The notes under the pieces were generated by a model that made no database searches, was not told the DNA's origin, and saw only the letters and a list, made by a program, of their open reading frames with translations. The translations under genes and the position numbers were made by a program. A stretch of DNA of 64,000 bases from Butyrivibrio sp. (GTDB lineage Bacteria > Bacillota > Clostridia > Lachnospirales > Lachnospiraceae), in contig JAEDHB010000001.1 in assembly GCA_016297265.1 (NCBI GenBank), forward strand, positions 248,001-312,000, written 5' to 3'. Positions within the stretch are counted from its first letter, which is position 1, and every line of letters begins with the position of its first letter. This document shows, piece by piece, positions 54,563-62,933 of this stretch.

Positions 54563-55792
54563 TCACAATTCCCCCCTTATCAGCTTAATGGGTTCCGTTC
54601 GTGAAAGCTTTATTGCCGGTACAATCACAGTAATTCCTGCAATGAATAGTCCGACAATGATTATTACAGGATATATATTTAGCGCAATTATTCTGTTGCT
54701 TATTTTTTGCGATAAATCACTCTTTGCAAAATTCTCGCCATAAAGCAGCAACCTCGTAATTAAATTAACAAACAAAAAAGCCATTATTTCCGCATATATT
54801 AGTCTTATTGCATTCTGTAAAATCAAAATTTTCAAAATATCTCTATCAGTCGCATTGCATATGAGCCATACTCCGTATTCTTTACCCCTTGTTAAGATAT
54901 TTCCAATTTGAATTACCAATAAGCTGATAATACTTGTCCCTGTTAATAGGATAGCCGCAAGTATAAGATATTTTAGCGACTTATCAATGTTTTTCTCCAT
55001 ACATGTAAGTGCACTGTCCACATTAGTTATGTATGCTATTGAATTGCTTTTAGCATATTCTTTTCGGATACCTTCCATAACATCATTAATGGTATATCCA
55101 TCTTTTACCGTGAAGTAGCCGAAAGGATCAATCATTCCTGCAAGTTCAATCATTACATATTTCATTTCTATGGTTCCGCCCATGTTGGTAGACGTAACAT
55201 TGGGATTAGGAATTACTGAATCCGATGAAAAATATCCTGCTAAATAGTAGTCATTTACTAATTTATCTCCATCATAATCCTGATAATGTTCATAAAGATT
55301 TGTGATACTTTTATATTCTTCTGACAGGTATATTGGAATACCGTCGTAAGAATTCAGCTCAGCCGGTTCTTTTCCTTCAATCAGCCTCACATTATACATA
55401 TTGAAATTATTTGAAAATATCCATGCCTCTTCGATTCCCTGTGAACCATTATTCTGTTTATTGCTAATCTCATTCAGAAACTGAAGGCATGGCGCTGTAT
55501 TATAACTAATCTGATGAGACACAGGCAACTCCATTCCCTCAACATTTGAAATATCCGGATAATCATTTTCTGAAGAATGATTCAATTCTGAAGAAAGATA
55601 ATACACTTCACTTAACGGTTTGTTAAATCCTTTTTCGACCATAAGTCTGTAATTATAGCTTGCCTTATACTGGTATATGATTATTCCAAATATCGTCAGC
55701 GTAATTGCAAACAGAATTGTACTAATCCGGAAAGCAAACAACTGCTTTATGCACATATCATAGGCTATTTTCAATCTGACACGAAATTTCAT
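54563..55792 (-). CDS. FtsX-like ABC permease
   Basis: The 409-residue protein has the same MacB-like topology: N-terminal helix (about 20-42), a long outside domain rich in Asn, Tyr and Ser, then three membrane helices (about 272-298, 320-345, 370-395). It ends with KLSRTEPIKLIRGEL, the typical end of FtsX-family permeases. It is the first gene of the transporter operon with a strong promoter (55820-55848) and a GGGGGAG ribosome site. Its base composition appears more AT-rich than its neighbours. Confidence 0.9.
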   Translation of the reverse strand: MKFRVRLKIAYDMCIKQLFAFRISTILFAITLTIFGIIIYQYKASYNYRLMVEKGFNKPLSEVYYLSSELNHSSENDYPDISNVEGMELPVSHQISYNTAPCLQFLNEISNKQNNGSQGIEEAWIFSNNFNMYNVRLIEGKEPAELNSYDGIPIYLSEEYKSITNLYEHYQDYDGDKLVNDYYLAGYFSSDSVIPNPNVTSTNMGGTIEMKYVMIELAGMIDPFGYFTVKDGYTINDVMEGIRKEYAKSNSIAYITNVDSALTCMEKNIDKSLKYLILAAILLTGTSIISLLVIQIGNILTRGKEYGVWLICNATDRDILKILILQNAIRLIYAEIMAFLFVNLITRLLLYGENFAKSDLSQKISNRIIALNIYPVIIIVGLFIAGITVIVPAIKLSRTEPIKLIRGEL

Positions 55793-55819
55793 AGAATCTC
55801 CCCCAATTTACTTATCATC

Positions 55820-55848
55820 ATTATATTATCAATATTTCTTATCGTCAA
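55820..55848 (-). promoter_or_regulatory. Promoter of the ABC transporter operon
   Basis: On the minus strand TTGACG (55848-55843) and perfect TATAAT (55825-55820) are 17 nt apart, directly after the sigK stop codon (55852). This lets the transporter be expressed in vegetative cells independent of sigK. Confidence 0.8.
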
Positions 55849-55851
55849 TTT

Positions 55852-56484
55852 TTACTCCACACAATTAAAATAATCCCTAAGCTTCCCCAACGCCTTTTTC
55901 TCTATTCTGCTCACATAGCTTCGACTTATATTCATCTGTGCTGCCAATTCTCTCTGAGGGTACACACTCTCTCCGTCAAGCCCGTATCTCTTTTTCAAAA
56001 TAAGTCTTTCTCTTTCCGACAGAGCGCAAGACATCGCCTTTCTAAGAATGTCAAGATTACATTCCATAACAAGAATGTCAATATATTCACTGCTGTCGAT
56101 GGCAAGTGTATCAAGAATATTGATTTCATTCCCCTCTTTGTCCGTTCCTATAGGCTCATTAATCGATATTTCCCTATTGCGCTTCTTTTCTCCGCGAAGT
56201 GCCATTAACAGTTCATTATCAATACATTTTGCCGCATATGTCGCAAACCTGCTCCCCTTCTTGTAATCGAAAGTCATAACCGCCTTGATTAGCCCCACCG
56301 TTCCGATGGAAATCATCTCGTCCCTATCCTTGTCGGCAGGAACATAATGTTTTACCATATGAGCAACAAGTCTCATATTTCTCAAAATCAGGATTTCCCT
56401 TGCCTCTTCATCCCCATTACGATATTTCTCAAAATACTCCAGTTCTTCATTAGCGGATAGAGGTTTTTCAAATATCTTCAACAC
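55852..56484 (-). CDS. sigK: Late mother-cell sigma factor sigma-K
   Basis: The protein matches SigK: PLSANEELEYFEKYRNGDEEARE, LRNMRLVAHMVKHYVPADKDRDEMISIGTVGLIKAVMTFDYKKGSRFATYAAKCIDNELLMALR, the SINEPIGTDKEGNEINILDTL segment, and region 4 QRELAAQMNISRSYVSRIEKKALGKLRDYF. I prefer a start at the GTG 56484 or TTG 56481, since AGGA stands just upstream; the in-frame ATG at 56544 has no ribosome site. That leaves almost no pro-sequence before PLSANEE, so activity would not depend on SpoIVFB cleavage, as is known for C. difficile SigK. The gene is whole, with no skin-type insertion. Confidence 0.9.
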   Translation of the reverse strand: MLKIFEKPLSANEELEYFEKYRNGDEEAREILILRNMRLVAHMVKHYVPADKDRDEMISIGTVGLIKAVMTFDYKKGSRFATYAAKCIDNELLMALRGEKKRNREISINEPIGTDKEGNEINILDTLAIDSSEYIDILVMECNLDILRKAMSCALSERERLILKKRYGLDGESVYPQRELAAQMNISRSYVSRIEKKALGKLRDYFNCVE

Positions 56485-56568
56485 TGTTCCTGTCTTCCAT
56501 ATGCAATTAATATATATTATGCAGCCATCAGTATTTTGTGTCATACAAACATTGGAATTATTTTATTA

Positions 56569-56597
56569 TTGAAATACAATATTTACGATATTATACT
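56569..56597 (+). promoter_or_regulatory. Promoter of the VanY-type carboxypeptidase gene
   Basis: TTGAAA (56569-56574) and TATACT (56592-56597) are 17 nt apart, 28 nt before the ATG at 56626. It is divergent from sigK. Confidence 0.7.
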
Positions 56598-56625
56598 GTA
56601 ATCATAGAATTAATGAGGTGGTTAC

Positions 56626-57486
56626 ATGAGAAAGACATTGATTATACTTTTTATAATTCCGACACTTATTTTTACGGGATGTCAAAAAAAGAACAACAAG
56701 CCTGTCCATCCCGTTGACAGGGATATTCCCACACTTAGCACTATAGATAATTACACAGGAGGGGCTGCCGTTACTACTGAAGCACCTATCGAAGTTCCTA
56801 CCGAAATTCCGACCGAAGCTCCTACTGAAACTCCGACTGAGGCTCCTACTGAGGCTCCTACTGAAGCTCCTACTGAGGCTCCTACTGAGGCTCCGACAAG
56901 AGCACCTGTCAAAAAGCCTGTTTCAATCAATAGAGGAACTACCTCTAAGGGATACAAAATCGTTGAAAAGAACGGCGTAACCTATGTGGGCGGTATATTG
57001 ATAGCCAATAAAACCTATGCTCTCCCTGCGGACTACAATCCGGGAGGACTGCTTAAGGTGACCCGGGATGCTTTCAACAAAATGAAGGTTGCTGCGGCAA
57101 AGGATGGAATTGATTTATGGATTTGTTCCGGTTTCCGCTCCTACTATACGCAGAAGGATACATATCAGTACTATGTCGATTCCGATGGCAGGAAAAACGC
57201 CGACAGATATTCAGCAAGACCGGGACATTCAGAGCACCAGACCGGACTTGCCATCGATTTGAATTCCGTGGAGGACAGCTTTGCCAACACTGCCGAAGCA
57301 AAATGGATTGAAAAACACTGTGCGGAATACGGTTTCATTTTGCGATATCCCCGCAAGGGCGAGGCAAAAACCGGATATATGTACGAGCCCTGGCATCTTC
57401 GCTATCTCGGTGTTGAGCAGGCAGGCAAGGTCACCAAATCCGGACTCACTCTGGAAGAATATCTGGGCATAACATCGAAATACTAA
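56626..57486 (+). CDS. D-alanyl-D-alanine carboxypeptidase lipoprotein (VanY/M15B)
   Basis: The 286-residue protein has a lipoprotein signal (MRKTLIILFIIPTLIFTGC, Cys19), a Thr-Glu-Ala-Pro repeat tether (residues about 51-94) and a C-terminal M15B peptidase domain with ICSGFRSYYTQ, the zinc ligands in GHSEHQTGLAIDLN (His, Asp) and the base/ligand pair in MYEPWHLRYLG (Glu, His). It trims the terminal D-Ala of peptidoglycan stem peptides outside the membrane. GAGGTGG is the ribosome site. Without VanA/H/X genes here, resistance is not implied. It is monocistronic with its own terminator. Confidence 0.95.
   Translation: MRKTLIILFIIPTLIFTGCQKKNNKPVHPVDRDIPTLSTIDNYTGGAAVTTEAPIEVPTEIPTEAPTETPTEAPTEAPTEAPTEAPTEAPTRAPVKKPVSINRGTTSKGYKIVEKNGVTYVGGILIANKTYALPADYNPGGLLKVTRDAFNKMKVAAAKDGIDLWICSGFRSYYTQKDTYQYYVDSDGRKNADRYSARPGHSEHQTGLAIDLNSVEDSFANTAEAKWIEKHCAEYGFILRYPRKGEAKTGYMYEPWHLRYLGVEQAGKVTKSGLTLEEYLGITSKY
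56776..56907 (+). repeat. 12-nt tandem repeat encoding the Thr-Glu-Ala-Pro tether
   Basis: Eleven in-phase 12-nt units encode TEAP variants (TEAP, IEVP, TEIP, TEAP, TETP, five TEAP, TRAP). The five central units are near identical at DNA level, so the array could change length by slippage without breaking the frame, altering how far the enzyme reaches into the wall. Confidence 0.9.
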
Positions 57487-57490
57487 AATA

Positions 57491-57512
57491 CCCTCCGGCA
57501 CTTACCGGAGGG
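57491..57512. terminator. Bidirectional terminator between the VanY-type and TPM-like genes
   Basis: CCCTCCGG (57491-57498) and CCGGAGGG (57505-57512) form an 8-bp GC stem with a 6-nt loop, 4 nt past the plus-strand stop. Plus side is followed by TTAATTATTAT, minus side by TATTTTAGT, so it can serve both convergent genes. Confidence 0.8.
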
Positions 57513-57531
57513 TTAATTATTATATATTATT

Positions 57532-58554
57532 CTAATATTGGTTATGTGGTTTAAGCGGTGCTGCACAATGCGGACAGTTTATCACCGTTCCGACAACATA
57601 TATTCCGCCGCAGTATTCGCATACATCTTCAATTACCTGGCTCTTTGGGTCCGCGTCCTTGAACGCATTCATCTTTGCCTTCTGTTCCTCGGTTGGTTTC
57701 TTAAGCATACCGATAATCGAAATAACAGAAATAATCAGTCCTATTAACACAAATGAAATTAAACCTATCATGGAGCCAACGCTCACCGGCTGACCTGACA
57801 CATCATTTCCATTTGAGGATACTCTATTTTTATAAATAAATCTGCCGCTGGTATTGACGTCCAACTCTGACAATGCTCTCATAATACAGTCTTCAAAGGT
57901 ATTATTGTTGGCAGACACCAGATATCTGTGGAATCTTTCTGTGAATTTTTCTTCCTGTGACCTGTCAAGAATGGACACACACTCATCACCGCACATAAGA
58001 TTCCATGTCCAGTCATCGCTTCTGTCCTTTGCATTGCCGACATAGTATATAAGCCAATGCTTTTCATCATCCCATCGGCTTACATAGGCATTGTATGCCT
58101 GATTTTCGGTAGTATTTCCAAATTCGGCATTTTCAAAATTTCTTGTTTCAACACATACGGAAATACCCGTAGTCTCCTTAAAATCCTCAAGATAATTAAT
58201 GAGCGAAGTCGTATCCTTAATCATTCCGGCCTGGTCATCAATAACTATTCGGGAATCATAATTGAGGGACAATGGACCTGCCGACTTATATGTAACCATG
58301 CTAAACAGCATGAACAGGGATATGAACATCCAAAACAATCCAAATACCAGTGCAGTTCCCTTCCCTGCCCGCGGATTATATGGTTTTCTTGAATAGTACA
58401 CGCATGGTCTGTTGTGATAATAATAAATATATCTGTTGGAGCCCGGAAAATATGTTTTCGAATAGCGTGGTGCGCTGCTTCCGCCTCCGCCTCTGCTATG
58501 GCCTCCTCCGTGACTTCCTCCTCCGTGGCTTCCGCCACCACCTGAATGCGGCAT
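57532..58554 (-). CDS. TPM-domain-like membrane protein with Gly/His-rich N-terminus and zinc ribbon
   Basis: The 340-residue protein starts with about 30 residues of Gly, Ser and His (GGGGSHGGGSHGGG), followed by Tyr-rich sequence, a membrane segment (about 69-89), a TPM/YgcG-like domain (VIDDQAGMIKDTTSLINYLEDFKETTGISVCVETRNF), a second membrane segment (about 263-285) and a C-terminal zinc ribbon (CEYCGG...CPHC). TPM proteins usually carry the Gly/Ser-rich tail at the C-terminus; here it is at the N-terminus. GGAGAGGG is the ribosome site. It follows the U32 gene on the same strand. Function is unknown. Confidence 0.8.
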   Translation of the reverse strand: MPHSGGGGSHGGGSHGGGHSRGGGGSSAPRYSKTYFPGSNRYIYYYHNRPCVYYSRKPYNPRAGKGTALVFGLFWMFISLFMLFSMVTYKSAGPLSLNYDSRIVIDDQAGMIKDTTSLINYLEDFKETTGISVCVETRNFENAEFGNTTENQAYNAYVSRWDDEKHWLIYYVGNAKDRSDDWTWNLMCGDECVSILDRSQEEKFTERFHRYLVSANNNTFEDCIMRALSELDVNTSGRFIYKNRVSSNGNDVSGQPVSVGSMIGLISFVLIGLIISVISIIGMLKKPTEEQKAKMNAFKDADPKSQVIEDVCEYCGGIYVVGTVINCPHCAAPLKPHNQY

Positions 58555-58578
58555 AATCCCTCTCCTTTCCTGATATCT

Positions 58579-59808
58579 TTAATCTTCTTTTCTTCTTAAA
58601 ATATCAAATGGTTTAAGTTCTACTCCAAGATCAATATACAATTTCTGCTGAGGATGTGGTGCACTTTCCATTTCATGTCCGAATTCATCAACAATCGAAC
58701 GGACCGTAACAGAAAGATTACTTCCGTCAGGTCTCATAACCTCAATCTGCTCTCCCAATGAGAATTTATTTCTCTGTTCAATGCAATACCTGTTCCCCTC
58801 CTGCATCACAATGCCAAGATAGGTATATTCTTTTACATAGGTATTACTGTCATATATCTGCGTTTCTTCATTTGGTTTTCCGTAAAAGAAACCCGTGGTG
58901 TATTTTCTGTATGTGCATTTTGCAATCTCAGCCTTATAAAAAGGAAGTCTGCTCTCATATAATTCCCTGCTCTTTCTGTAGTCGTCAATCGCCATTCTGT
59001 AGGTTCTTGCAACCGTGGCAACATAAAGCGCAGTCTTCATTCTTCCTTCAACCTTAAAGCTGTCAATTCCTGATTCCACCAGATCCGGAATATGCTCAAT
59101 CATACAGAGGTCCTTTGAGTTAAAAATATAGGTTCCGCGTTCATTTTCATATACCGGCATATACTCTCCCGGTCTGCTTTCCTCCACCACATGGTACTGC
59201 CATCTGCAGGGATGAGTACAGGCTCCGCGATTAGCATCCCTTCCTGCGAGGAAACTCGACAAAAGGCATCTTCCCGAATAAGAAATACACATTGCCCCGT
59301 GAATGAAGGTTTCTATTTCAAAATCCTCCGGTATATTATCCCTGATTTGCTTAATCTCATTGAGGGATAATTCTCTGGCAGTGACAACTCTTGTTGCACC
59401 CTGTCTGTACCAGAAATTATATGTTCCGTAATTTGTATTATTCGCCTGTGTGCTGATATGAATATCAATGTGCGGCACTACTTCTTTTGCAATATCAAAA
59501 AGTCCCGGGTCGGATATTATCAATGCATCCGGATGCACCTTCTCATCCAGCTCCCTAAAATACTCATATGCCTTCGCCAAATCATAATTGTGCGCCAGAA
59601 TATTGGCAGTCACATACACCTTAACATTGTGTTCATGCGCAAAAGCCACACCCTGCGCCATCTCTTCTATTGTAAAATTTTTTGCCTTTGCCCTGAGTCC
59701 GAAGGCTTCACCACCGATATATACCGCATCCGCGCCATACATAACGGCAACCTTAAGAACCTCCAGCGAGCTGGCAGGAATTAATAATTCAATCTTTCTT
59801 TCGCTCAT
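58579..59808 (-). CDS. Peptidase U32 family protein, probable tRNA U34 hydroxylation (TrhP)
   Basis: The 409-residue protein shows the U32 family start ELLIPASSLEVLKVAVMYGADAVYIGGEAFGLRAKAKNF, FIHGAMCISYSGRCLLSSFLAGRDANRGACTHPCRWQY with its cysteine cluster that binds Fe-S in family members, and the C-terminal small beta domain (TYLGIVMQEGNRYCIEQRNKFSLGEQIEVM). In B. subtilis the yrrM-yrrN-yrrO cluster pairs TrmR with the TrhP proteins, which use prephenate to make 5-hydroxyuridine at tRNA position 34. The neighbour upstream is TrmR-like, supporting this role. Only one TrhP-like gene is seen here, where B. subtilis has two. Confidence 0.88.
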   Translation of the reverse strand: MSERKIELLIPASSLEVLKVAVMYGADAVYIGGEAFGLRAKAKNFTIEEMAQGVAFAHEHNVKVYVTANILAHNYDLAKAYEYFRELDEKVHPDALIISDPGLFDIAKEVVPHIDIHISTQANNTNYGTYNFWYRQGATRVVTARELSLNEIKQIRDNIPEDFEIETFIHGAMCISYSGRCLLSSFLAGRDANRGACTHPCRWQYHVVEESRPGEYMPVYENERGTYIFNSKDLCMIEHIPDLVESGIDSFKVEGRMKTALYVATVARTYRMAIDDYRKSRELYESRLPFYKAEIAKCTYRKYTTGFFYGKPNEETQIYDSNTYVKEYTYLGIVMQEGNRYCIEQRNKFSLGEQIEVMRPDGSNLSVTVRSIVDEFGHEMESAPHPQQKLYIDLGVELKPFDILRRKED

Positions 59809-59825
59809 ATCATACCTTCCGAAGG

Positions 59826-60473
59826 TTATTTTTTGTAGCTCAGCGTAATTCCGTCCCCGATAGGAAGAACCGATGAAACAAGTTCCTCCGAATGAGTGAC
59901 CGCATAGAGATACTCCCTCATCCTGTCATATATTGTTCTGTTTCTGCGCACTATTCCGAAACGGGGCTCAACTATTTCTCCCTCCTGCAAAACATTGTCC
60001 GTGATTAACACTCCGCCCTTTTTTAATAGTCTAAGAATATCCGGCAGAATATTGATATACTGGGCCTTAGCGGCATCCATGAAAATAAAATCATATTCGC
60101 CGTCAAGAGTCTTTAGAATCTCCGTTGCATCGCCCTCAAGCAGCGTTATCTGATGACTTTTCCCCGCACGCCTGAAATTATTTTTTGCAATAGGAATTCT
60201 TTTGTCATAATTCTCTATTGTAGTTATCCTGCAGTCAGGTGAGACATTATCGCTCATAAGTATTGCCGAATAACCGATTGCCGTTCCCACCTCCAGAATG
60301 TTCATGGGATTAATCACCGGCAAAAATGTTTTCAAAAAGGATGCCATCTCCTTGCGGATAATCGGCACCATGGTATCGATAGCTTCTTTTTCAATAATCT
60401 GCAGAATATCCCTGTCCTCAGATGCAAAAGAATTGATAAATGAAACTACTCTCTCATTAACAATATCCATCAC
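59826..60473 (-). CDS. trmR: TrmR-like tRNA 5-hydroxyuridine O-methyltransferase
   Basis: The 215-residue SAM-dependent O-methyltransferase has motif I NILEVGTAIGYSAILM, ITTIENYDKR, the metal-binding DFIFMDAAKAQY and GGVLITDNVLQEGE, the catechol-O-methyltransferase-like family that includes B. subtilis YrrM/TrmR. TrmR converts ho5U34 to mo5U34 in tRNAs. It lies 17 nt before the U32 gene that would supply its substrate, and its start overlaps the MltG-like stop by one base. The start may be GTG 60473 or ATG 60470. Confidence 0.88.
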   Translation of the reverse strand: MMDIVNERVVSFINSFASEDRDILQIIEKEAIDTMVPIIRKEMASFLKTFLPVINPMNILEVGTAIGYSAILMSDNVSPDCRITTIENYDKRIPIAKNNFRRAGKSHQITLLEGDATEILKTLDGEYDFIFMDAAKAQYINILPDILRLLKKGGVLITDNVLQEGEIVEPRFGIVRRNRTIYDRMREYLYAVTHSEELVSSVLPIGDGITLSYKK

Positions 60474-60862
60474 TATTCACTTTCTTTTTCTTCCGTCTGT
60501 TTTGTGCCAAGTGTAGTTAATATTTCAGTCGGTGTCATTGCATTGTTCAGTGTATATGTTCCCGGAATGAGTTTGTTGTTATAATCAGAAAGCTTTGCCT
60601 GAACGGCAAATACCTTCTCGTCGGCAATCAGTCCCTTGCTTTTTAAGCTTTTTCCAATGGATTTCATCGTATAGTCCTCAGGAACCGTAAATTCAATTTC
60701 CGTCGCATTATTCTTTGAAGCCATTGCCCTCTCGTTAAAAACATCGTTCCCGAATCTGTATGCTGTTCTTCCCACAAAATACAGAACCAGAGCCAGCATT
60801 ACAAAAAGCAATGTTTTGCTGGAAACAGATACTATTGTTTTCGCCAGTTTTTTACCTTCCAT
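60473..60862 (-). CDS. Shortened MltG/YceG-like membrane protein without catalytic domain
   Basis: The 129-residue protein has one membrane segment (about 15-34) and a single LysM-like YceG domain (EIEFTVPEDYTMKSIGKSLKSKGLIADEKVFAVQAKLSDYNNKLIPGTYTLNNAMTPTEILTTL), then a charged tail. Full MltG lytic transglycosylases have about 340-380 residues and a catalytic Glu domain, which is absent. The position before trmR equals that of yrrL (mltG) in B. subtilis, so it is an orthologue by context that ends early. The reading frame stops cleanly into trmR, not by a visible frameshift. It may bind glycan or interact with synthesis enzymes. Confidence 0.85.
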   Translation of the reverse strand: MEGKKLAKTIVSVSSKTLLFVMLALVLYFVGRTAYRFGNDVFNERAMASKNNATEIEFTVPEDYTMKSIGKSLKSKGLIADEKVFAVQAKLSDYNNKLIPGTYTLNNAMTPTEILTTLGTKQTEEKESE

Positions 60863-60888
60863 AGGATATCCTCCAATGTATCAGAATA

Positions 60889-61230
60889 TTAGCCAAGAAA
60901 ATCACCGTCAAATTCTATTCCGGTCATGAGTTTTTGATGAACCTCCTGTACAAGCCTTCCTAATCCGATTTCCGCATCAAGAAAGGCACTTACCAGATCG
61001 TTTTTTCTAAGTTCCCTGGATAATTCTGCCAGTTCCTCATACTCTGCATAACCCATTCTCACACTTTCATTGTTTTGAATGGCAAAATGTCTTTTGCGAA
61101 ATTCGTTGACATGATTGTACAATTCCTCGTTCTGCTTAATTAGAGCCAGATATTTATGATAGTCCTTATACTCGTCGCTCTCCCTTATTGCCATAACAAG
61201 AGCATCTGCTTTCTGATATATATCTTCCAT
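60889..61230 (-). CDS. YlbF family regulatory protein
   Basis: The 113-residue all-helical protein matches the YlbF/YmcA family (IYQKADALVMAIRESDEYKDYHKYLALIKQNEELYNHVNEFRKRHFAIQ ... LSRELRKNDLVSAFLDAE). In B. subtilis YlbF, YmcA and YaaT act with RNase Y on mRNA maturation, biofilm and competence. It lies 23 nt after RNase J in the same operon, a fitting RNA-processing context. The ribosome site is GAGGAGG. No [4Fe-4S] cysteines are present. Confidence 0.88.
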   Translation of the reverse strand: MEDIYQKADALVMAIRESDEYKDYHKYLALIKQNEELYNHVNEFRKRHFAIQNNESVRMGYAEYEELAELSRELRKNDLVSAFLDAEIGLGRLVQEVHQKLMTGIEFDGDFLG

Positions 61231-61253
61231 TTAATGCCTCCTCAAAATAAGCG

Positions 61254-62921
61254 CTAATCAACTTCCATAATTATTGGCAGAATCATTGGTGTTCTCTTCA
61301 TTTTTTTCCAGATGTAATCGCCAAGGCTGTCCTTAATTACACCCTTAATCTTTGCCCAGTCACAGTTTTTATTGTCAAGGCAGTTAAGTACTGCATCATA
61401 CACAACCGTGGTAGCATCGTCGATAAGCATCTCCGATTCTCTTACATATACAAAGCCTCTGGTGACAATGTCCGGTCCTGCAAGCAGCTGTCCATTATAT
61501 TTATCCAAGGTCAATACAACAATAATTATTCCGTTTTCTGCAAGTGTCTGGCGGTCTCTCAATACGATATTACCGACATCTCCTACTCCCAATCCGTCCA
61601 CCATAAGGCTTCCATTGTGAACAGTGCCCGTCTTTTCTCCCTTTTCAGGACTGAGCTCAAGAACATCACCGGAAGACAGGATAAAAATATTATCCTTGTC
61701 AATTCCAAGACTTTCACACAATTCCGCATGTTTTACAAGATGTCTGTATTCACCGTGAACCGGCACTGCATACTGAGGCTTTAGTATTGAATAGATTAAC
61801 TTGATTTCCTCCTGTGATGCATGTCCTGATACATGTGTATCCTGAAAAATAACCTTTGCACCCTTCATTGAAAGTTCATTGATAACTCTCGCCACGGATT
61901 TTTCATTTCCCGGAATCGGAGTGGCACTTACAATAATTACATCTCCCGGCTTGATTGTCACCTTTTTGTGGATGGATGCTGCCATTCTTGACAAAGCAGC
62001 CATTGATTCGCCCTGACTTCCGGTAGTGATTATTGTAACCTGGTCGTCCGGATATTTCTTGATTTCTTCAGTATCAATCAAGGTTCCCTCAGGAATATGA
62101 ATATAATCTATATCCGAAGCCACATTGATAATATTTATCATGCTCCGGCCTTCCACTGCAACCTTACGATTGTGGGAAACCGCTGCATTAATTATCTGCT
62201 GCACGCGGTCAACATTTGATGCAAAGGTCGCAACAATAATTCTGCTCTTTGGATTATCATCAAAAATAGTCTCAAAGGTTTTTCCCACTGTTTTCTCGGA
62301 CATTGTATATCCCGGTCTCATAACATTGGTACTGTCGCAGAGCACTGCCAAAACACCTTTTTTACCCAATTCACCAAATCTCTGCAAATCAATCGGCTCA
62401 CCGAATACAGGTGTATAGTCAACCTTAAAGTCTCCGGTATGAACGATTACTCCTGCCGGTGTATGTATTGCAAGAGCGCAGGAATCAGCAATACTGTGAT
62501 TGGTTCTAATAAATTCTACTCTGAATTTGCCGAGAATAATACTCTGTCCGTAAGTTACCACCTTTCTCTTTGTATTATTTAAGAGATTGTGTTCCCTGAA
62601 TTTTGTTTCAATAATTCCCATTGTAAGCTTTGTGGCATATATCGGCTTATTGACATCCTTAATTACATAAGGAAATGCTCCAATATGATCCTCATGGCCG
62701 TGCGTTACCACAAATCCTTTTACTTTGTCGATATTATCCTTCAAAAATGTAACATCCGGTATTACAAGGTCAACGCCCAGCATATCATCATCCGGAAAAG
62801 ACAATCCGCAATCCACAACAATAATACTGTCCTCATACATGAAGGCAGTCATATTCATTCCAATCTGTTCAAGACCTCCCAAAGGAATAATCTTAACAGT
62901 TTCATATTCTTTTTTTCGCAA
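61254..62921 (-). CDS. rnj: Ribonuclease J
   Basis: The 555-residue metallo-beta-lactamase/beta-CASP nuclease has the metal motif THGHEDHIG (His74, His76, Asp78, His79), IHTGDFKVDY, the beta-CASP motifs (IIVATFASNVDRV, SGHASQEEIKLIYSILKPQYAVPVHGEYRHL) and the C-terminal RNase J domain. It acts as 5'-3' exonuclease and endonuclease in mRNA decay. The start is TTG at 62921, with GGAGG 7 nt upstream; no ATG in a better position exists. The preceding region holds tandem hairpin repeats and a small ORF. Confidence 0.96.
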   Translation of the reverse strand: MRKKEYETVKIIPLGGLEQIGMNMTAFMYEDSIIVVDCGLSFPDDDMLGVDLVIPDVTFLKDNIDKVKGFVVTHGHEDHIGAFPYVIKDVNKPIYATKLTMGIIETKFREHNLLNNTKRKVVTYGQSIILGKFRVEFIRTNHSIADSCALAIHTPAGVIVHTGDFKVDYTPVFGEPIDLQRFGELGKKGVLAVLCDSTNVMRPGYTMSEKTVGKTFETIFDDNPKSRIIVATFASNVDRVQQIINAAVSHNRKVAVEGRSMINIINVASDIDYIHIPEGTLIDTEEIKKYPDDQVTIITTGSQGESMAALSRMAASIHKKVTIKPGDVIIVSATPIPGNEKSVARVINELSMKGAKVIFQDTHVSGHASQEEIKLIYSILKPQYAVPVHGEYRHLVKHAELCESLGIDKDNIFILSSGDVLELSPEKGEKTGTVHNGSLMVDGLGVGDVGNIVLRDRQTLAENGIIIVVLTLDKYNGQLLAGPDIVTRGFVYVRESEMLIDDATTVVYDAVLNCLDNKNCDWAKIKGVIKDSLGDYIWKKMKRTPMILPIIMEVD

Positions 62922-62933
62922 AACAATTCCTCC

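Noticed and set aside
55852..56544. skin-type prophage or recombinase interrupting sigK
   Set aside because: The reading frame is continuous and no recombinase gene is in the neighbourhood.
56776..56907. CRISPR-like array
   Set aside because: The 12-nt units are contiguous, in phase with codons and without spacers; they are a coding tandem repeat.
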